This document shows, piece by piece, positions 34,881 through 44,108 of a stretch of DNA of 54,753 nt. This DNA is from a bacterium BMS3Abin11. Its GTDB lineage: Bacteria > Pseudomonadota > Gammaproteobacteria > BMS3Bbin11. The position numbers and the translations under genes are program-made. Numbering within the stretch: position 1 is the first letter of the stretch; the number at the start of each line of letters is the position of its first letter. Below the pieces are notes generated by a model, which was not told where the DNA came from, did no database searches, and was given only the letters and a program-made list of their open reading frames with translations. The stretch lies in assembly GCA_002897635.1 (NCBI GenBank), contig BDTD01000009.1:1-54753 (forward strand), written 5' to 3'.

Positions 34881-36347
34881 ATGGATGCCTTACGTAGTTT
34901 TCTTCCCTGGAATAACACGCTTTATACTCTGCAGAATGCGCTGTACCTGGTATTGTTTGTGCTATTTATTGCAGCGATCATACCATTTTTTCTTCTTATA
35001 TTTTACGCACACCCCAGTGCCGATGATTTTTCTTATGCAGCCGCATATAGAACAGGCGGTCTCTGGGATCACGTAGTTGGCGAATACCTGACCTGGAAAG
35101 GGCGCTACTTTGCCATTTTTGTTACCGTTTTATTCCATCAAAGTGGGGACATGATCGTAAATTATAAATACCCTTTGTTACTTTTCCTTACATCGTTATT
35201 TTTTGCTCTCTATTACCTTGTCAGAACCGTATTCGAGGAAAAAGCTTCATTCTGGCAGACACTATTCTGTACCCTTGCATTTGGTGCATTTTACATCATC
35301 ACCTTACCCAGGGTGTCTGCGGCTCTGTACTGGGCTGATGGTGCATTTCAGTACCAGGTAGGCAGTATCTTTTTTCTCCTTTCGGTTGCATCATTACTCA
35401 GGCTTTATCGGGAAGTGAATAATCCATTTTTACCTACATTAACCTCTGTACTTTTTATTTTTGCAGCAATTGGTTCAACCGAAATTTTCATGATTTCACT
35501 ATCAACCCTGGTTGGTCTGATATTCCTGCATAAATTTTTCATCCTGAAGCAAAATCGTTTGCACTGGTCAGTTGTGCTGGCTGTGACCGTAAGCTCTTCA
35601 GCACTGCTGATCCTTGCCCCGGGAAATGCAATTCGGATGCGATTAGCATCTGAAAATAGTCAACAATTCTGGTTTTCTGTGAGCCGTTCAATCTATCACG
35701 GAGGGGAAGCCCTGATTAACTGGATTAGCCATCCCACATTGTGGTTTTTATCCATTGTTTTTATTCCTGTAGCTCTCTACCTTTTCTATATCAAAGGCAT
35801 TAGAAAGGATGCAAGCTGGACTCGGTTATTCCTGATCCTGGCATTGCTCATAGGACAGATATGGATAAGTTTCTTCGCAACCTGGTGGGCTGCGGCAAAT
35901 CCTGCTCCATGGAGAACGCTAAATGTCATTTATCTGGTGTTCCTCGTTGGCTGGTTCTTCCTTTTACTCGAATTTATTGCAGTCATGTCAAAAAATCGGA
36001 AGCTAGTTTATATAGACAGGTTATTTTCAATTCCAACTAGAGTGATGATGCTGACGTCAATAATTCTTCTCAGTGTATTACTTATCAGTAAAAGTCACGT
36101 GAGTGATGCATATATCGATCTATTTGGTGGTGGTGCAGCCGCATATGATAATTTTATGAAAGAACGATACGCGTCTATTGAACAACAAAAAATGAATGCC
36201 GGGCAAGAATCGGCAGCGGTAATTGTTGAAGCAATCAAAAATCCTCCACGCATTTTGGTATATACAGATATATCCAGAGATAAAAGCGACTGGCGCAATA
36301 GCGGTTATGCAAAATATTTTGGTTTGAGTTCTATCGTTACAAAGTAG
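34881..36347 (+). CDS. Polytopic membrane protein, DUF6056-like (GtrC-type candidate)
   Basis: A 488-residue protein with about ten hydrophobic segments and an early luminal HPSADDFSY motif, as in the DUF6056 family and O-antigen glucosyltransferases of the GT-C type. Such proteins use lipid-linked sugars on the outer face of the membrane. It is divergent from the GtrB-like gene, its likely partner; no GtrA-type flippase is nearby. I start at the ATG at 34881, since longer reading frames run into element E. Family assignment is moderate. Confidence 0.65.
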   Translation: MDALRSFLPWNNTLYTLQNALYLVLFVLFIAAIIPFFLLIFYAHPSADDFSYAAAYRTGGLWDHVVGEYLTWKGRYFAIFVTVLFHQSGDMIVNYKYPLLLFLTSLFFALYYLVRTVFEEKASFWQTLFCTLAFGAFYIITLPRVSAALYWADGAFQYQVGSIFFLLSVASLLRLYREVNNPFLPTLTSVLFIFAAIGSTEIFMISLSTLVGLIFLHKFFILKQNRLHWSVVLAVTVSSSALLILAPGNAIRMRLASENSQQFWFSVSRSIYHGGEALINWISHPTLWFLSIVFIPVALYLFYIKGIRKDASWTRLFLILALLIGQIWISFFATWWAAANPAPWRTLNVIYLVFLVGWFFLLLEFIAVMSKNRKLVYIDRLFSIPTRVMMLTSIILLSVLLISKSHVSDAYIDLFGGGAAAYDNFMKERYASIEQQKMNAGQESAAVIVEAIKNPPRILVYTDISRDKSDWRNSGYAKYFGLSSIVTK

Positions 36348-36377
36348 TGCGCTGAATAATAGACTAGTGATAAGTAA

Positions 36378-37364
36378 ATGATTAATGAACAAAAGCAGGG
36401 ATCACCAGAACCTGATGTATATGACTTGTTCCTCAGTGCCGTCACTGAAATGGAAGCTGGACATCAGCTCTGGCGAAAAAATCAATATGAGGAATTCATA
36501 AAAGCACTTCAGACATCAGCCATTTATTTAGCCAGGGCACTTCTTTCAGCCAGGGGAGTTTCAGTAGATGGATCGATAGGGAATCTACTCAGTGAGATAA
36601 ATGCTGCAGATGATTCGAACCATCCGGTTTGTAAAGGTATTCTTGACGTGCTCTCATTTAATGCTGGAACTGAAGTAAAAAAAGAGCATATCAGGGAAAT
36701 ATACAAGGATTACCAGAGCACCCTAACAAACGCGCGTAAAATACTCGTGCGTGACCTAAACTATAACGAAAAGATCTGGCAAAAACTTACTGAAATATTT
36801 TATACCAGGGCTGGCCTCAAACAACTTTCTGTTGTGATATTGCCCCTTATCATTTTGATAATTTTACCCGTTGCCATCTATCGATATATCGAGCCAATGG
36901 CTATATATGATCTAGATGGTCAGATATTCTGGAAGAGCAAACCGGAAGTACCCTTTAGCGCTCAAAATTCCAGACATTTCAAGGTGATTGCTGATAATCA
37001 ATCACGAGAATACACGGTTGATTTAACGAATCCTGAAGATATCTTCATGCTTCGACTGGATCCGGTCAATAAGCAATATTTGACTGAAATCAAAATTCAG
37101 TCGATTCGTCTGTTGGGACAGGGTGATGTTTTACTGCGACAACTAGTATTCGACAATAGTATGTACTGGTCATGTGACAATTGTATTGGCCTTGAGAAGA
37201 ACTCAAACGGCTACCGGATGCGTCCAGTAAATAATGATCCTTTTTTGACCAGCTCAGCGATCAATGAGGAAGGGGTCAAAAAGATAACTATCAAAATGCG
37301 TGTAGTTTCGAAGAAAACATTCTGGGAGTGGATTTTAGGAATCGAGAAGAATTTAGAGTATTAA
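36378..37364 (+). CDS. Unknown membrane-anchored protein with helical N-terminal domain
   Basis: A 328-residue protein I do not recognise. Residues about 8-135 are helical and resemble HEPN-type bundles only in general pattern (EEFIKALQTSAIYLARALL). A single membrane helix lies at about 152-172 (VVILPLIILIILPVAIY). The C-terminal 150 residues, rich in beta strands and with a CDNC motif, would be periplasmic. It follows the membrane protein gene by 30 bp and probably shares its transcript, suggesting a role in surface glycan modification. Confidence 0.55.
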   Translation: MINEQKQGSPEPDVYDLFLSAVTEMEAGHQLWRKNQYEEFIKALQTSAIYLARALLSARGVSVDGSIGNLLSEINAADDSNHPVCKGILDVLSFNAGTEVKKEHIREIYKDYQSTLTNARKILVRDLNYNEKIWQKLTEIFYTRAGLKQLSVVILPLIILIILPVAIYRYIEPMAIYDLDGQIFWKSKPEVPFSAQNSRHFKVIADNQSREYTVDLTNPEDIFMLRLDPVNKQYLTEIKIQSIRLLGQGDVLLRQLVFDNSMYWSCDNCIGLEKNSNGYRMRPVNNDPFLTSSAINEEGVKKITIKMRVVSKKTFWEWILGIEKNLEY

Positions 37365-37384
37365 GGAACCAGGGCCAACCATGC

Positions 37385-39334
37385 TCAACTCTCTTGCTGT
37401 GGCAAACTGTCGTATTTGCGGGAGCAAACAATTGCCCGATCGTACTGTGTATCTTCTGGGAATGACTGTGCAATTACCCATATCTGTCGTATTTCTTCGC
37501 TAAGTTTAGGTAGAATCGCCATTGCATTTCGGGTGCGGGTTTCGTCGAAAAAAGCAAAAGGTTCATCCAGAAAGATGAACTGGTCGCTGCCACCTGTGGT
37601 ATTCACCAGTTCCTGTGACAGGGCAAGCCTGACGGCAAGCATTATCTGACGTTGTGTACCGCTGGAAATTTCTTCCAGATCCATATAATCACGTTTAAGG
37701 CTGGAGAACGCACGCACGCTGAGGTCGTCACCTATATGCAAATGTTCATAGCGTTCCTCAGTAAATAAGGGCAGGGTGCGGCTGGCCATTTCACGTAAAT
37801 CCTTGTTAAATCGTTGTGAGAAATGTCGGGTAGCGGCGATGATGAGTTCTTCTGCGATTTCGCGCAGCTGGATACGGTGCTTTACTTCATCCAGTTTCTC
37901 CTTCAGATTGCTGGTGACCCCCATTAGTGCATCGGCCTTTGCAAGTCTGTCCTGCTCATTACTGAGCGATGATTCCAGCGCTTCCTGAGTGTCTTGTTGT
38001 GCCGACAATCTATTTTGTAATTGCTCCCGTATATTCCTGACTAACACATCGGTTCTATCCTTACTAAGTTTGCACTTACGAATGGCAGACAGATCAACCG
38101 TACTTATAGACTGAATACTACTCTCTGTACTACTTTCAATTGTTGTCTCAGCTTGCACCGAATCAGTCAATTTCTCAGAGTTCTCATCTACAGTTTCAGT
38201 ATTAATTATTTCTTCGTTTTCTGGAGAATCATCAGCTTTGGGTTCAACAAAAGAATCCGAATTCTGATCAACAGGAAGATCAAGTGCATCGCTGGCCGCC
38301 TGTACCTGCTCTGCCAACAGTACGCAGTTCTTTTTCAATATGGAAATCTTTCTCTTCATCACTGATCTGATCAACCAGAATAGCAGTATAAATAAGGCTG
38401 AAACATAAAATGCCAGTTGCAGTTGAGAGATGTACTGATTTCTCCATAGAGGGACATATTGCTCAATCAAAACAGTAAGCTGGCTGGTGTATGTTGAGTC
38501 AGGTATTCTATTGAACAAATACCAGGCCGCACCTGTAGCTACGGTGGCAGCCAGGGATAAAAAAGAAAACAATTCTGCGAAACGTTTTATTAATTGTGCT
38601 GATTTATAGCGGGGCAGGGCATTGCGATAGTTCTGTGAGGCTTTGTTCAGGGCTTCATTATTCTTTTGCAGAGAGCTTCCACGCTGTCTGATTGTATCGA
38701 GGTCTATTTCCAGTCCATTCAGTTTTCCCGGTTTAATCTTCAGTGCCTCAATATCTGCCTCAACCGCATTAATCTGTTCATCGATATCTGGTTGTTTGCG
38801 CTGCTCATTCTTCAAGCCAGCAGACAATTCATCCGCCACCTTTTCCAGTGCCGAGATACCGGCCATGGTCTTAATCGCAAGGCTATGCGGGTGGGGAGTG
38901 GTGATTTCACGTTGCGCCAGGTAAAAGGATTCAACAAATTCTTCAAACTGATAACCAAGTAAGCCATCCAGTGCCTCACTGACGGCATTGATGCCTTTTG
39001 CGAAAGGGTGCTCTTCCTCACCAGCAGGATAAAGACGTGCACCGTGATTACCCTCGTTATCGAGGAAGCGGGCAATCTCGTAATCTTTGTCACCTATGGC
39101 AAAGCCCAGGTGGACACTGCAGCGCGACTCACCCCAGCGGATAACGCGCGTGATTTCCTCTTCGCCGATAGAAAAGGTGCGTCCGAACAGGGCAAAACAA
39201 ACCGTTTCACCGATGGTGCTTTTACCGGATTCATTCTCGCCGCTAATGGCAATAACACCCTGACGAGGGATGTCAGTAAGCTCAAGGTGGGTGTATTTGA
39301 GAAGATTGTCTGCTTTGATATGGGTAATGATCAT
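37385..39334 (-). CDS. Membrane-spanning Rad50/SbcC/YhaN-like ATPase
   Basis: A 649-residue ABC/SMC-type ATPase. The Walker A motif is SGENESGKST (residues 31-40), followed by a Q-loop region; near the C-terminus come the signature-like ISSGTQRQIMLAVRLALSQE and Walker B FIFLDEPFAFFDETR. Coiled coils flank the middle, where two membrane helices (about residues 255-280 and 303-325) interrupt the arms, as in YhaN rather than SbcC. A Ser/Glu-rich low-complexity stretch follows. No SbcD or YhaO-type nuclease is adjacent; a 61-residue gene precedes it. Role probably in DNA repair or defence at the membrane. Confidence 0.8.
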   Translation of the reverse strand: MIITHIKADNLLKYTHLELTDIPRQGVIAISGENESGKSTIGETVCFALFGRTFSIGEEEITRVIRWGESRCSVHLGFAIGDKDYEIARFLDNEGNHGARLYPAGEEEHPFAKGINAVSEALDGLLGYQFEEFVESFYLAQREITTPHPHSLAIKTMAGISALEKVADELSAGLKNEQRKQPDIDEQINAVEADIEALKIKPGKLNGLEIDLDTIRQRGSSLQKNNEALNKASQNYRNALPRYKSAQLIKRFAELFSFLSLAATVATGAAWYLFNRIPDSTYTSQLTVLIEQYVPLWRNQYISQLQLAFYVSALFILLFWLIRSVMKRKISILKKNCVLLAEQVQAASDALDLPVDQNSDSFVEPKADDSPENEEIINTETVDENSEKLTDSVQAETTIESSTESSIQSISTVDLSAIRKCKLSKDRTDVLVRNIREQLQNRLSAQQDTQEALESSLSNEQDRLAKADALMGVTSNLKEKLDEVKHRIQLREIAEELIIAATRHFSQRFNKDLREMASRTLPLFTEERYEHLHIGDDLSVRAFSSLKRDYMDLEEISSGTQRQIMLAVRLALSQELVNTTGGSDQFIFLDEPFAFFDETRTRNAMAILPKLSEEIRQIWVIAQSFPEDTQYDRAIVCSRKYDSLPQQES

Positions 39335-39336
39335 GC

Positions 39337-39522
39337 TTAACCCTCTTCCGTCGAAGCAATCAGTTTCCGTAGCACAAGTTCCATTGCTTCCTGATAGGAA
39401 ATTTCATCAAAAGGGCTATCAGAGTTTCTTCTACGTTCAAATTCTGCCTCGCAGAAGTCAGCAAAGTCGCGTGCGGGCCCCTGTAGGTCTGACTGACTTA
39501 AGGGTTTTTCTATATCTGTCAT
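39337..39522 (-). CDS. Small acidic protein, partner of the Rad50-like ATPase
   Basis: A 61-residue acidic protein beginning MTDIEKPLSQSDLQGPARDF, helical, no signal peptide, no cysteine cluster (one Cys). Its stop lies two bases before the ATPase start, so the two are surely one operon and the product may bind or regulate the ATPase. AAGGAATAAG precedes the ATG. No family recognised. Confidence 0.7.
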   Translation of the reverse strand: MTDIEKPLSQSDLQGPARDFADFCEAEFERRRNSDSPFDEISYQEAMELVLRKLIASTEEG

Positions 39523-39570
39523 TGTTCTTATTCCTTTCGTTAAATTATCGGCAGATGCTTATTAGCTTTC

Positions 39571-39748
39571 TGTAGAAGCGTCGCTCGGTGCGATTTTTTT
39601 TAGATAAAAGACGAAGGATTAAAGATAAAGGATGAAGGTTATAAGGGCAAGACGTACAATTGTTTCTCTTTTTCATCCTTGATTTTTTACCTTTAGTCCT
39701 TAATCCTTCGTCCTGCGTCGAAAAAACGCACCGAGCGACGCTCCTGCA
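39571..39748. repeat. Family C palindromic repeat, copy 2
   Basis: Outer arms TGTAGAAGCGTCGCTCGGTG... (39571-39599) and their inverted copy (39721-39748) share the core GCGTCGCTCGGTGCG. Inside is a perfect 13-bp inverted repeat GACGAAGGATTAA (39610-39622 with 39700-39712) and AAGGATGAA-type tracts. It lies between the aminotransferase 3' end and the start of the ATPase operon. Confidence 0.8.
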
Positions 39749-39796
39749 AGATACACCGAGATGCCGACCGTATAAACTGATCATATGCATTTCAGA

Positions 39797-40972
39797 TCAA
39801 TTACTGAAATCATTTGCTATTATAAGTGCATTTATAATTTCTTCATCTGTATTATAAACATGTGGTGAAAACCTCACGCCACCACCTCTTTCTGCACACA
39901 TGATGTTTTGCTCACGCAGGTATTTGAACAATTGTGGAGCAGGGCAGTTATGGTGCCTGAATGTGACTATTCCTGACTTCATTGATGCTTTATCCGTATA
40001 TATAGCATCAAGATTGCTACTTTTAACGATAAATTCATGCATAAGCTCTGTATGGCCCAGTATTCGCCGTTCGATCCTTTCTATACCAATATCATTGATC
40101 AATGATAATGACGCGGCAAAACCACGAATACCAAGTATGTTCGGGGTGCCACACTCAAAACGTCGTGAACTTGCTGCTGGCCGCCAGGTTTTGATATCAA
40201 AATCCCCATAATTTTCAGTCATATGCCAGCCATATTGAAAGAGATTTATCATGCCTTGCCATTTTTTTCGGCAATAGAACAGGGCGATGCCTTCAGGTCC
40301 TAAAAGCCATTTATGGCTGTCAGCCATCAAAAAATCGATATTTGCGGCCTCTACATCTACAGGCAGGGCCCCCAGTATCTGAATCGCATCAACACAAAAA
40401 GCTATATCACGCTCCAGACAGGCTTTTCCGAGTGTTTCCAGATCCAGACGCAGACCACTGGCGTATTGGACGGCGCTGATAGCCAGCATCCTGGTGGTGT
40501 CTTCCATGGCGTCAATAAGAGCCTGTTCAGGGCTTTTCCCAGCCTGTCTGAGGGGAATTTCCTTAAACTGGACACCCTGATCGGCCAATGCCTGCCACGG
40601 TATGCGGTTGGATGGGAATTCTTCATTACTGCTTAATACGGTGTCACCAGACACCCAGGGGAAACCCATAGCGACAACAGAAATACCTTCAGAGGTGTTT
40701 TTCAGCAGGGCAATCTCATCTGTCGATGAAGCATTAATAAAAATAGCAAGATCGGCGTGAAGTTGATCGGCATGTTCTGACCATTCCAGGTAGTTCTTCG
40801 TGCCAAGATGTACGTATTCATCAACGAAAGATTTAACGGTGTCACCACAACGCCGCGGAAGCGGGGAAACTGCTGCATGATTCAGATAGATGAGGTTATT
40901 GCGCACCGGGAATTCATATGTGAGTAGACTATCCAGTTCTACTTCTGTTAATGACATTGTGGACATCTCCAT
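39797..40972 (-). CDS. Class V PLP-dependent aminotransferase (cysteine desulfurase-like)
   Basis: A 391-residue fold-type I PLP enzyme related to SufS/CsdA and isopenicillin N epimerase. The cofactor Lys is in MADSHKWLLGPEG; FCVDAIQILGALPVDV carries the Asp that contacts the pyridine nitrogen; FECGTPNILGI is also typical. A conserved catalytic Cys loop of true SufS proteins (RxGHHCA) is not seen, since the equivalent region reads MCAERGGGVRFSP, so desulfurase activity is uncertain. Several in-frame ATG codons lie within the first six residues. Monocistronic. Confidence 0.8.
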   Translation of the reverse strand: MEMSTMSLTEVELDSLLTYEFPVRNNLIYLNHAAVSPLPRRCGDTVKSFVDEYVHLGTKNYLEWSEHADQLHADLAIFINASSTDEIALLKNTSEGISVVAMGFPWVSGDTVLSSNEEFPSNRIPWQALADQGVQFKEIPLRQAGKSPEQALIDAMEDTTRMLAISAVQYASGLRLDLETLGKACLERDIAFCVDAIQILGALPVDVEAANIDFLMADSHKWLLGPEGIALFYCRKKWQGMINLFQYGWHMTENYGDFDIKTWRPAASSRRFECGTPNILGIRGFAASLSLINDIGIERIERRILGHTELMHEFIVKSSNLDAIYTDKASMKSGIVTFRHHNCPAPQLFKYLREQNIMCAERGGGVRFSPHVYNTDEEIINALIIANDFSN

Positions 40973-41326
40973 TTCTTGCAGGGCTCTTGTGTTGAGGCTT
41001 ATGTATTTGTTTGGCAGAGTATAATACTGAACTTACGGTTTGAAGAAATGGCAATTTTAATGAGTGCGTATAATGTATATTATGTTAAATAATGAAAGGA
41101 AGTCGATCATAACTCGCTGTCAGCTTGCCTGCTTCCCACCCTGTGGAGTTGTGCTTATTTGTTCAGATCGCCCTTTCAGAGGGGGTCAGTCCGTTTGATT
41201 CCGGTAAGGTTTTGGTGTTATCAGGGTGGAAAGCGTTGGCAGCGATAGCTCAATAGGCGTAGGATTCAGAGGACAAGGACGTTAATTCGTCCTGTTAAGC
41301 ATAAATTTTTAATGGAGGATTGAGAT
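40973..41326. other. Divergent intergenic region upstream of the solute-binding protein
   Basis: 354 bases without a gene. A short palindrome AGGACG-ttaatt-CGTCCT (about 41275-41292) precedes the ribosome site GGAGGA by some 20 bases and could be an operator or hairpin. I compared the region by eye with common riboswitch consensus motifs and found no match. Confidence 0.4.
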
Positions 41327-42319
41327 ATGTTAAAAGCAGTTTTTGTTGGCCGTATGGCGACCCTATCTGTGTTTTTTGGAGCGCTCATTTTTATGAGTGC
41401 TCCCGTATTGGCCGGCAAAGATGTCGGCAAAGGCGACGACCACCGGACGTTTCATTCCAATGGCAAGATCGACTATGGCAAAGTTGGCGATTCCTATAGT
41501 GCAGATTTGGTCATGTACCTGGCGGGCAACCAGTTTATGGTTATGCAGGATCTGATCGGCGCTTTCCAGAAGCGTAACCCGGACATCAAGTCGATTTTTG
41601 TGGAAACCATACCACCGGGGCAGATTCTCAAAGGGCAGATTCTCAAACAAGGCGAAATCGCAGGGCAGAAAATCGCCATGAACCCTGATCTGTTCGCTAG
41701 CGTCAACGTCAACCACCTCAAAAAGTTACACACCAAGGAAATGATGAACGATTTTATGATTTACACTCATAACAAGCTGGCGCTGGAAGTATTGAAAGGT
41801 AACCCCAAACATATCAAAGGCCCGAAAGATTTAGCCCGTGACGATATTGTAGTGACCCTGCCGAACCCGCTGACTGAGGGTATATTTAAGTTTTATGGTT
41901 CTCAAATGCTGAAGGATCTTGGCATCTACGAAAAAGTGACCGGTGACAAAAAGTGTAAAAGCTGCTGGGCCATTAAAGGTAAGACCTGGTTTACGTCGCG
42001 CCACCACCGGGAAACACCGATCCGTTTACTGGAAGGCAAGACGGATGTCGGTGTGGTATGGGTGACGGAGATCATTTATCAGCAGGAGATTGGCCGCAAG
42101 ATCGAAGGCGTGGATATTCCTGCACCTTATAATATGGAGCACAAAGTTGGCTATGCTATCGGTGCCTTAAAAAGTGGCCACAATCCCTATAATGCCATGC
42201 GTTACCTGGCTTTTCTGGGGACCGATGAGGCGCAGAATATTTATGCCAAACACGGTTTCATCAAAGCCACCCAGGAAGAGCTACGGTTAAAGCCACTGCC
42301 GTTGGTCGCCAAAAAATAA
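41327..42319 (+). CDS. Orphan ABC-type solute-binding protein (ModA/sulfate-like)
   Basis: A 330-residue exported protein: signal peptide residues 1-29 (VLAG cleavage region), then a type II periplasmic binding fold with ALEVLKGNPKHIKGPKDLARD, TLPNPLTEGIFKFYGS and DVGVVWVTEIIYQ. The layout resembles molybdate/tungstate or sulfate-binding proteins, but it carries an unusual CKSC motif near residue 208. No permease or ATPase gene is adjacent. A strong hairpin follows it. Ligand unknown. Confidence 0.75.
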   Translation: MLKAVFVGRMATLSVFFGALIFMSAPVLAGKDVGKGDDHRTFHSNGKIDYGKVGDSYSADLVMYLAGNQFMVMQDLIGAFQKRNPDIKSIFVETIPPGQILKGQILKQGEIAGQKIAMNPDLFASVNVNHLKKLHTKEMMNDFMIYTHNKLALEVLKGNPKHIKGPKDLARDDIVVTLPNPLTEGIFKFYGSQMLKDLGIYEKVTGDKKCKSCWAIKGKTWFTSRHHRETPIRLLEGKTDVGVVWVTEIIYQQEIGRKIEGVDIPAPYNMEHKVGYAIGALKSGHNPYNAMRYLAFLGTDEAQNIYAKHGFIKATQEELRLKPLPLVAKK

Positions 42320-42338
42320 TAGGCTATTTGTGGTATTC

Positions 42339-42364
42339 GAAAGCGGCCCTCGCGGGCCGCTTTC
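42339..42364 (+). terminator. Perfect 11-bp hairpin after the solute-binding protein gene
   Basis: GAAAGCGGCCC (42339-42349) and GGGCCGCTTTC (42354-42364) with a TCGC loop. The stem is GC-rich and ends in TTTC; it should end the upstream transcript. Confidence 0.8.
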
Positions 42365-42464
42365 ATCGGATTCACCACAGGATTTCGCTGGCACAAGATA
42401 CCAGCGAGTTCACAATCGCCAATTTACCACCATTCAGCGCTTCGATTATCAGGGCTGTCGTCAA

Positions 42465-43598
42465 TTATCTACTGGCAGAGAACTGACCATTGTCTGGGCA
42501 GCACTGTTCATGAAGCATAATGCCGTCACGGCTTTCGTACCAACCACGGCTACGATTGACCACCTTAACTGCAATCAGCATTACCGGCACTTCAATGAGT
42601 ACACCGACAACAGTGGCAAGTGCAGCACCCGAGCCAAAACCGAATAATGCAATAGCTGTAGCCACAGCCAGTTCAAAGAAATTACTTGCGCCGATGAGAG
42701 CGGATGGCCCGGCAACACAGTGCGGCGAGCGTACTGCCCGGTTCAGCAGATAGGCCAGACCAGAGTTAAAAAATACCTGGATAAGTATGGGTACAGCCAG
42801 CAATAGAATGATTAAAGGCTGTTTGATTATCTGTTCTCCCTGAAAACCAAACAGCAAGATAAGGGTTGTAAGTAAGGCAATCAGTGAGACCGGATGCAGT
42901 CTATCTAGTAGTCGCTGTAACCGTATTTCTCCATTTTCCTGTTTCAGTAACCACCTGCGCCATAGACTTGCTAAGGTCAGTGGTATAACGATATAGACCA
43001 GTACAGATAGTAGCAGCGTATCCCATGGCACAACGATAGCAGATAAACCCAACAGCAACCCGACAACCGGGGCAAAGGCAAATAACATGATTACATCATT
43101 GAGTGCTACCTGGGACAGGGTGAAATGTTGCTCACCTTTCATTAGATGGCTCCAGACAAAAACCATGGCAGTACAAGGTGCGGCTGCCAGGATGATAAGT
43201 CCGGCAATGTAGCTGTCGATTTGATCAGCTGGCAACCAGTCACGAAACAGCCAACCGATAAACAACCAGGCCAGTGCGGCCATGGAAAAGGGCTTTACTG
43301 CCCAGTTAACAAATAAGGTAACAGTAACACCGCGCCAGTGCTGCCCTACCCCTTTTAATGCACGCAAATCGATCTTCAACAGCATAGGGGTGATCATCAG
43401 CCAGACCAGCACAGCGACAGGAAGATTGACTTTAGCAATCTCAAGGCTACCAATTTCATAGAAAGTATCACTAAAAAAATGTCCAAGCAGGATACCAATA
43501 ACTATACACAGCAATACCCAGGCAGTGAGGTATCGCTCAAACAGCCCCATTTCAGCATCTTCTGCTTTATTTACCGTTGTTTCACATTGTACGTTCAT
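42465..43598 (-). CDS. acr3: Arsenite efflux transporter, ACR3 family
   Basis: A 377-residue membrane transporter exporting As(III). It has about ten helices and the essential family Cys in AAPCTAMVFVWS; also PMLLKIDL and GASNFFELAVATAIALFG, typical of ACR3. It lacks the ArsB fold. Last gene of the arsR-arsC-acr3 operon, 16 bp after arsC, and convergent with the solute-binding protein gene. Confidence 0.94.
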   Translation of the reverse strand: MNVQCETTVNKAEDAEMGLFERYLTAWVLLCIVIGILLGHFFSDTFYEIGSLEIAKVNLPVAVLVWLMITPMLLKIDLRALKGVGQHWRGVTVTLFVNWAVKPFSMAALAWLFIGWLFRDWLPADQIDSYIAGLIILAAAPCTAMVFVWSHLMKGEQHFTLSQVALNDVIMLFAFAPVVGLLLGLSAIVVPWDTLLLSVLVYIVIPLTLASLWRRWLLKQENGEIRLQRLLDRLHPVSLIALLTTLILLFGFQGEQIIKQPLIILLLAVPILIQVFFNSGLAYLLNRAVRSPHCVAGPSALIGASNFFELAVATAIALFGFGSGAALATVVGVLIEVPVMLIAVKVVNRSRGWYESRDGIMLHEQCCPDNGQFSASR

Positions 43599-43614
43599 GT
43601 CACACCTTCAAGTT

Positions 43615-44028
43615 CTACGGATACTTCCTGGCAATTAAATCTTTTACACGCTGGTGAACTTCATCACGCGTAGCTCGAAAAACATCAAGGTTTTCATCTA
43701 CTGTACCGCTTGCCTTTGCCGGATCATCTAAAGGCCAGTGCTCCTTGCGGGTTCCTGCAGGCAAAACCGGGCAATGTTCATCCGCATGACCGCAGACGGT
43801 AATCACCAGATCGGCCTGATTAAGCATTTCATCAGTCAGGCGAGTCGATTTCTGATTCGAAATGTCAATACCTGCTTCTGCCATAACCTTGATGGTATGC
43901 AGGTTCTTGCCATGCTCCTCAATACCTGCAGAGGTGATATTCCAACCTGTGGGAGCATACTGTTTGCCCCAACCTTCAGCCATCTGTGAGCGACAGGAAT
44001 TGCCGGTACAAAGAAATAGTATGTTCAT
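43615..44028 (-). CDS. arsC: Arsenate reductase, thioredoxin-coupled low-molecular-weight phosphatase type
   Basis: It reduces As(V) to As(III) for export. The 137-residue protein has the phosphatase loop [15 protein letters not shown] with Cys7 and Cys12, plus the redox pair in VCGHADEHC (about residues 82 and 89) used by the thioredoxin-linked group, and the DDPAKASG loop. Family and operon place agree. Confidence 0.94.
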   Translation of the reverse strand: MNILFLCTGNSCRSQMAEGWGKQYAPTGWNITSAGIEEHGKNLHTIKVMAEAGIDISNQKSTRLTDEMLNQADLVITVCGHADEHCPVLPAGTRKEHWPLDDPAKASGTVDENLDVFRATRDEVHQRVKDLIARKYP

Positions 44029-44108
44029 ATCAAATCCAGGTTTTAGCAGAAAGAAAGTTCGTTAACCACAGAGGTCACCGAGGCACGTAGTGGAAGTATT
44101 TAATAAGT

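Noticed and set aside
41080-41326. Possible tRNA or riboswitch upstream of the solute-binding protein
   Set aside because: No T-arm GGTTCRANYCC and no acceptor pairing; no known riboswitch core recognised.
42330-42647. 105-codon plus-strand frame after the solute-binding protein
   Set aside because: It overlaps the terminator hairpin and the 3' part of acr3 on the other strand and has no protein-like pattern.
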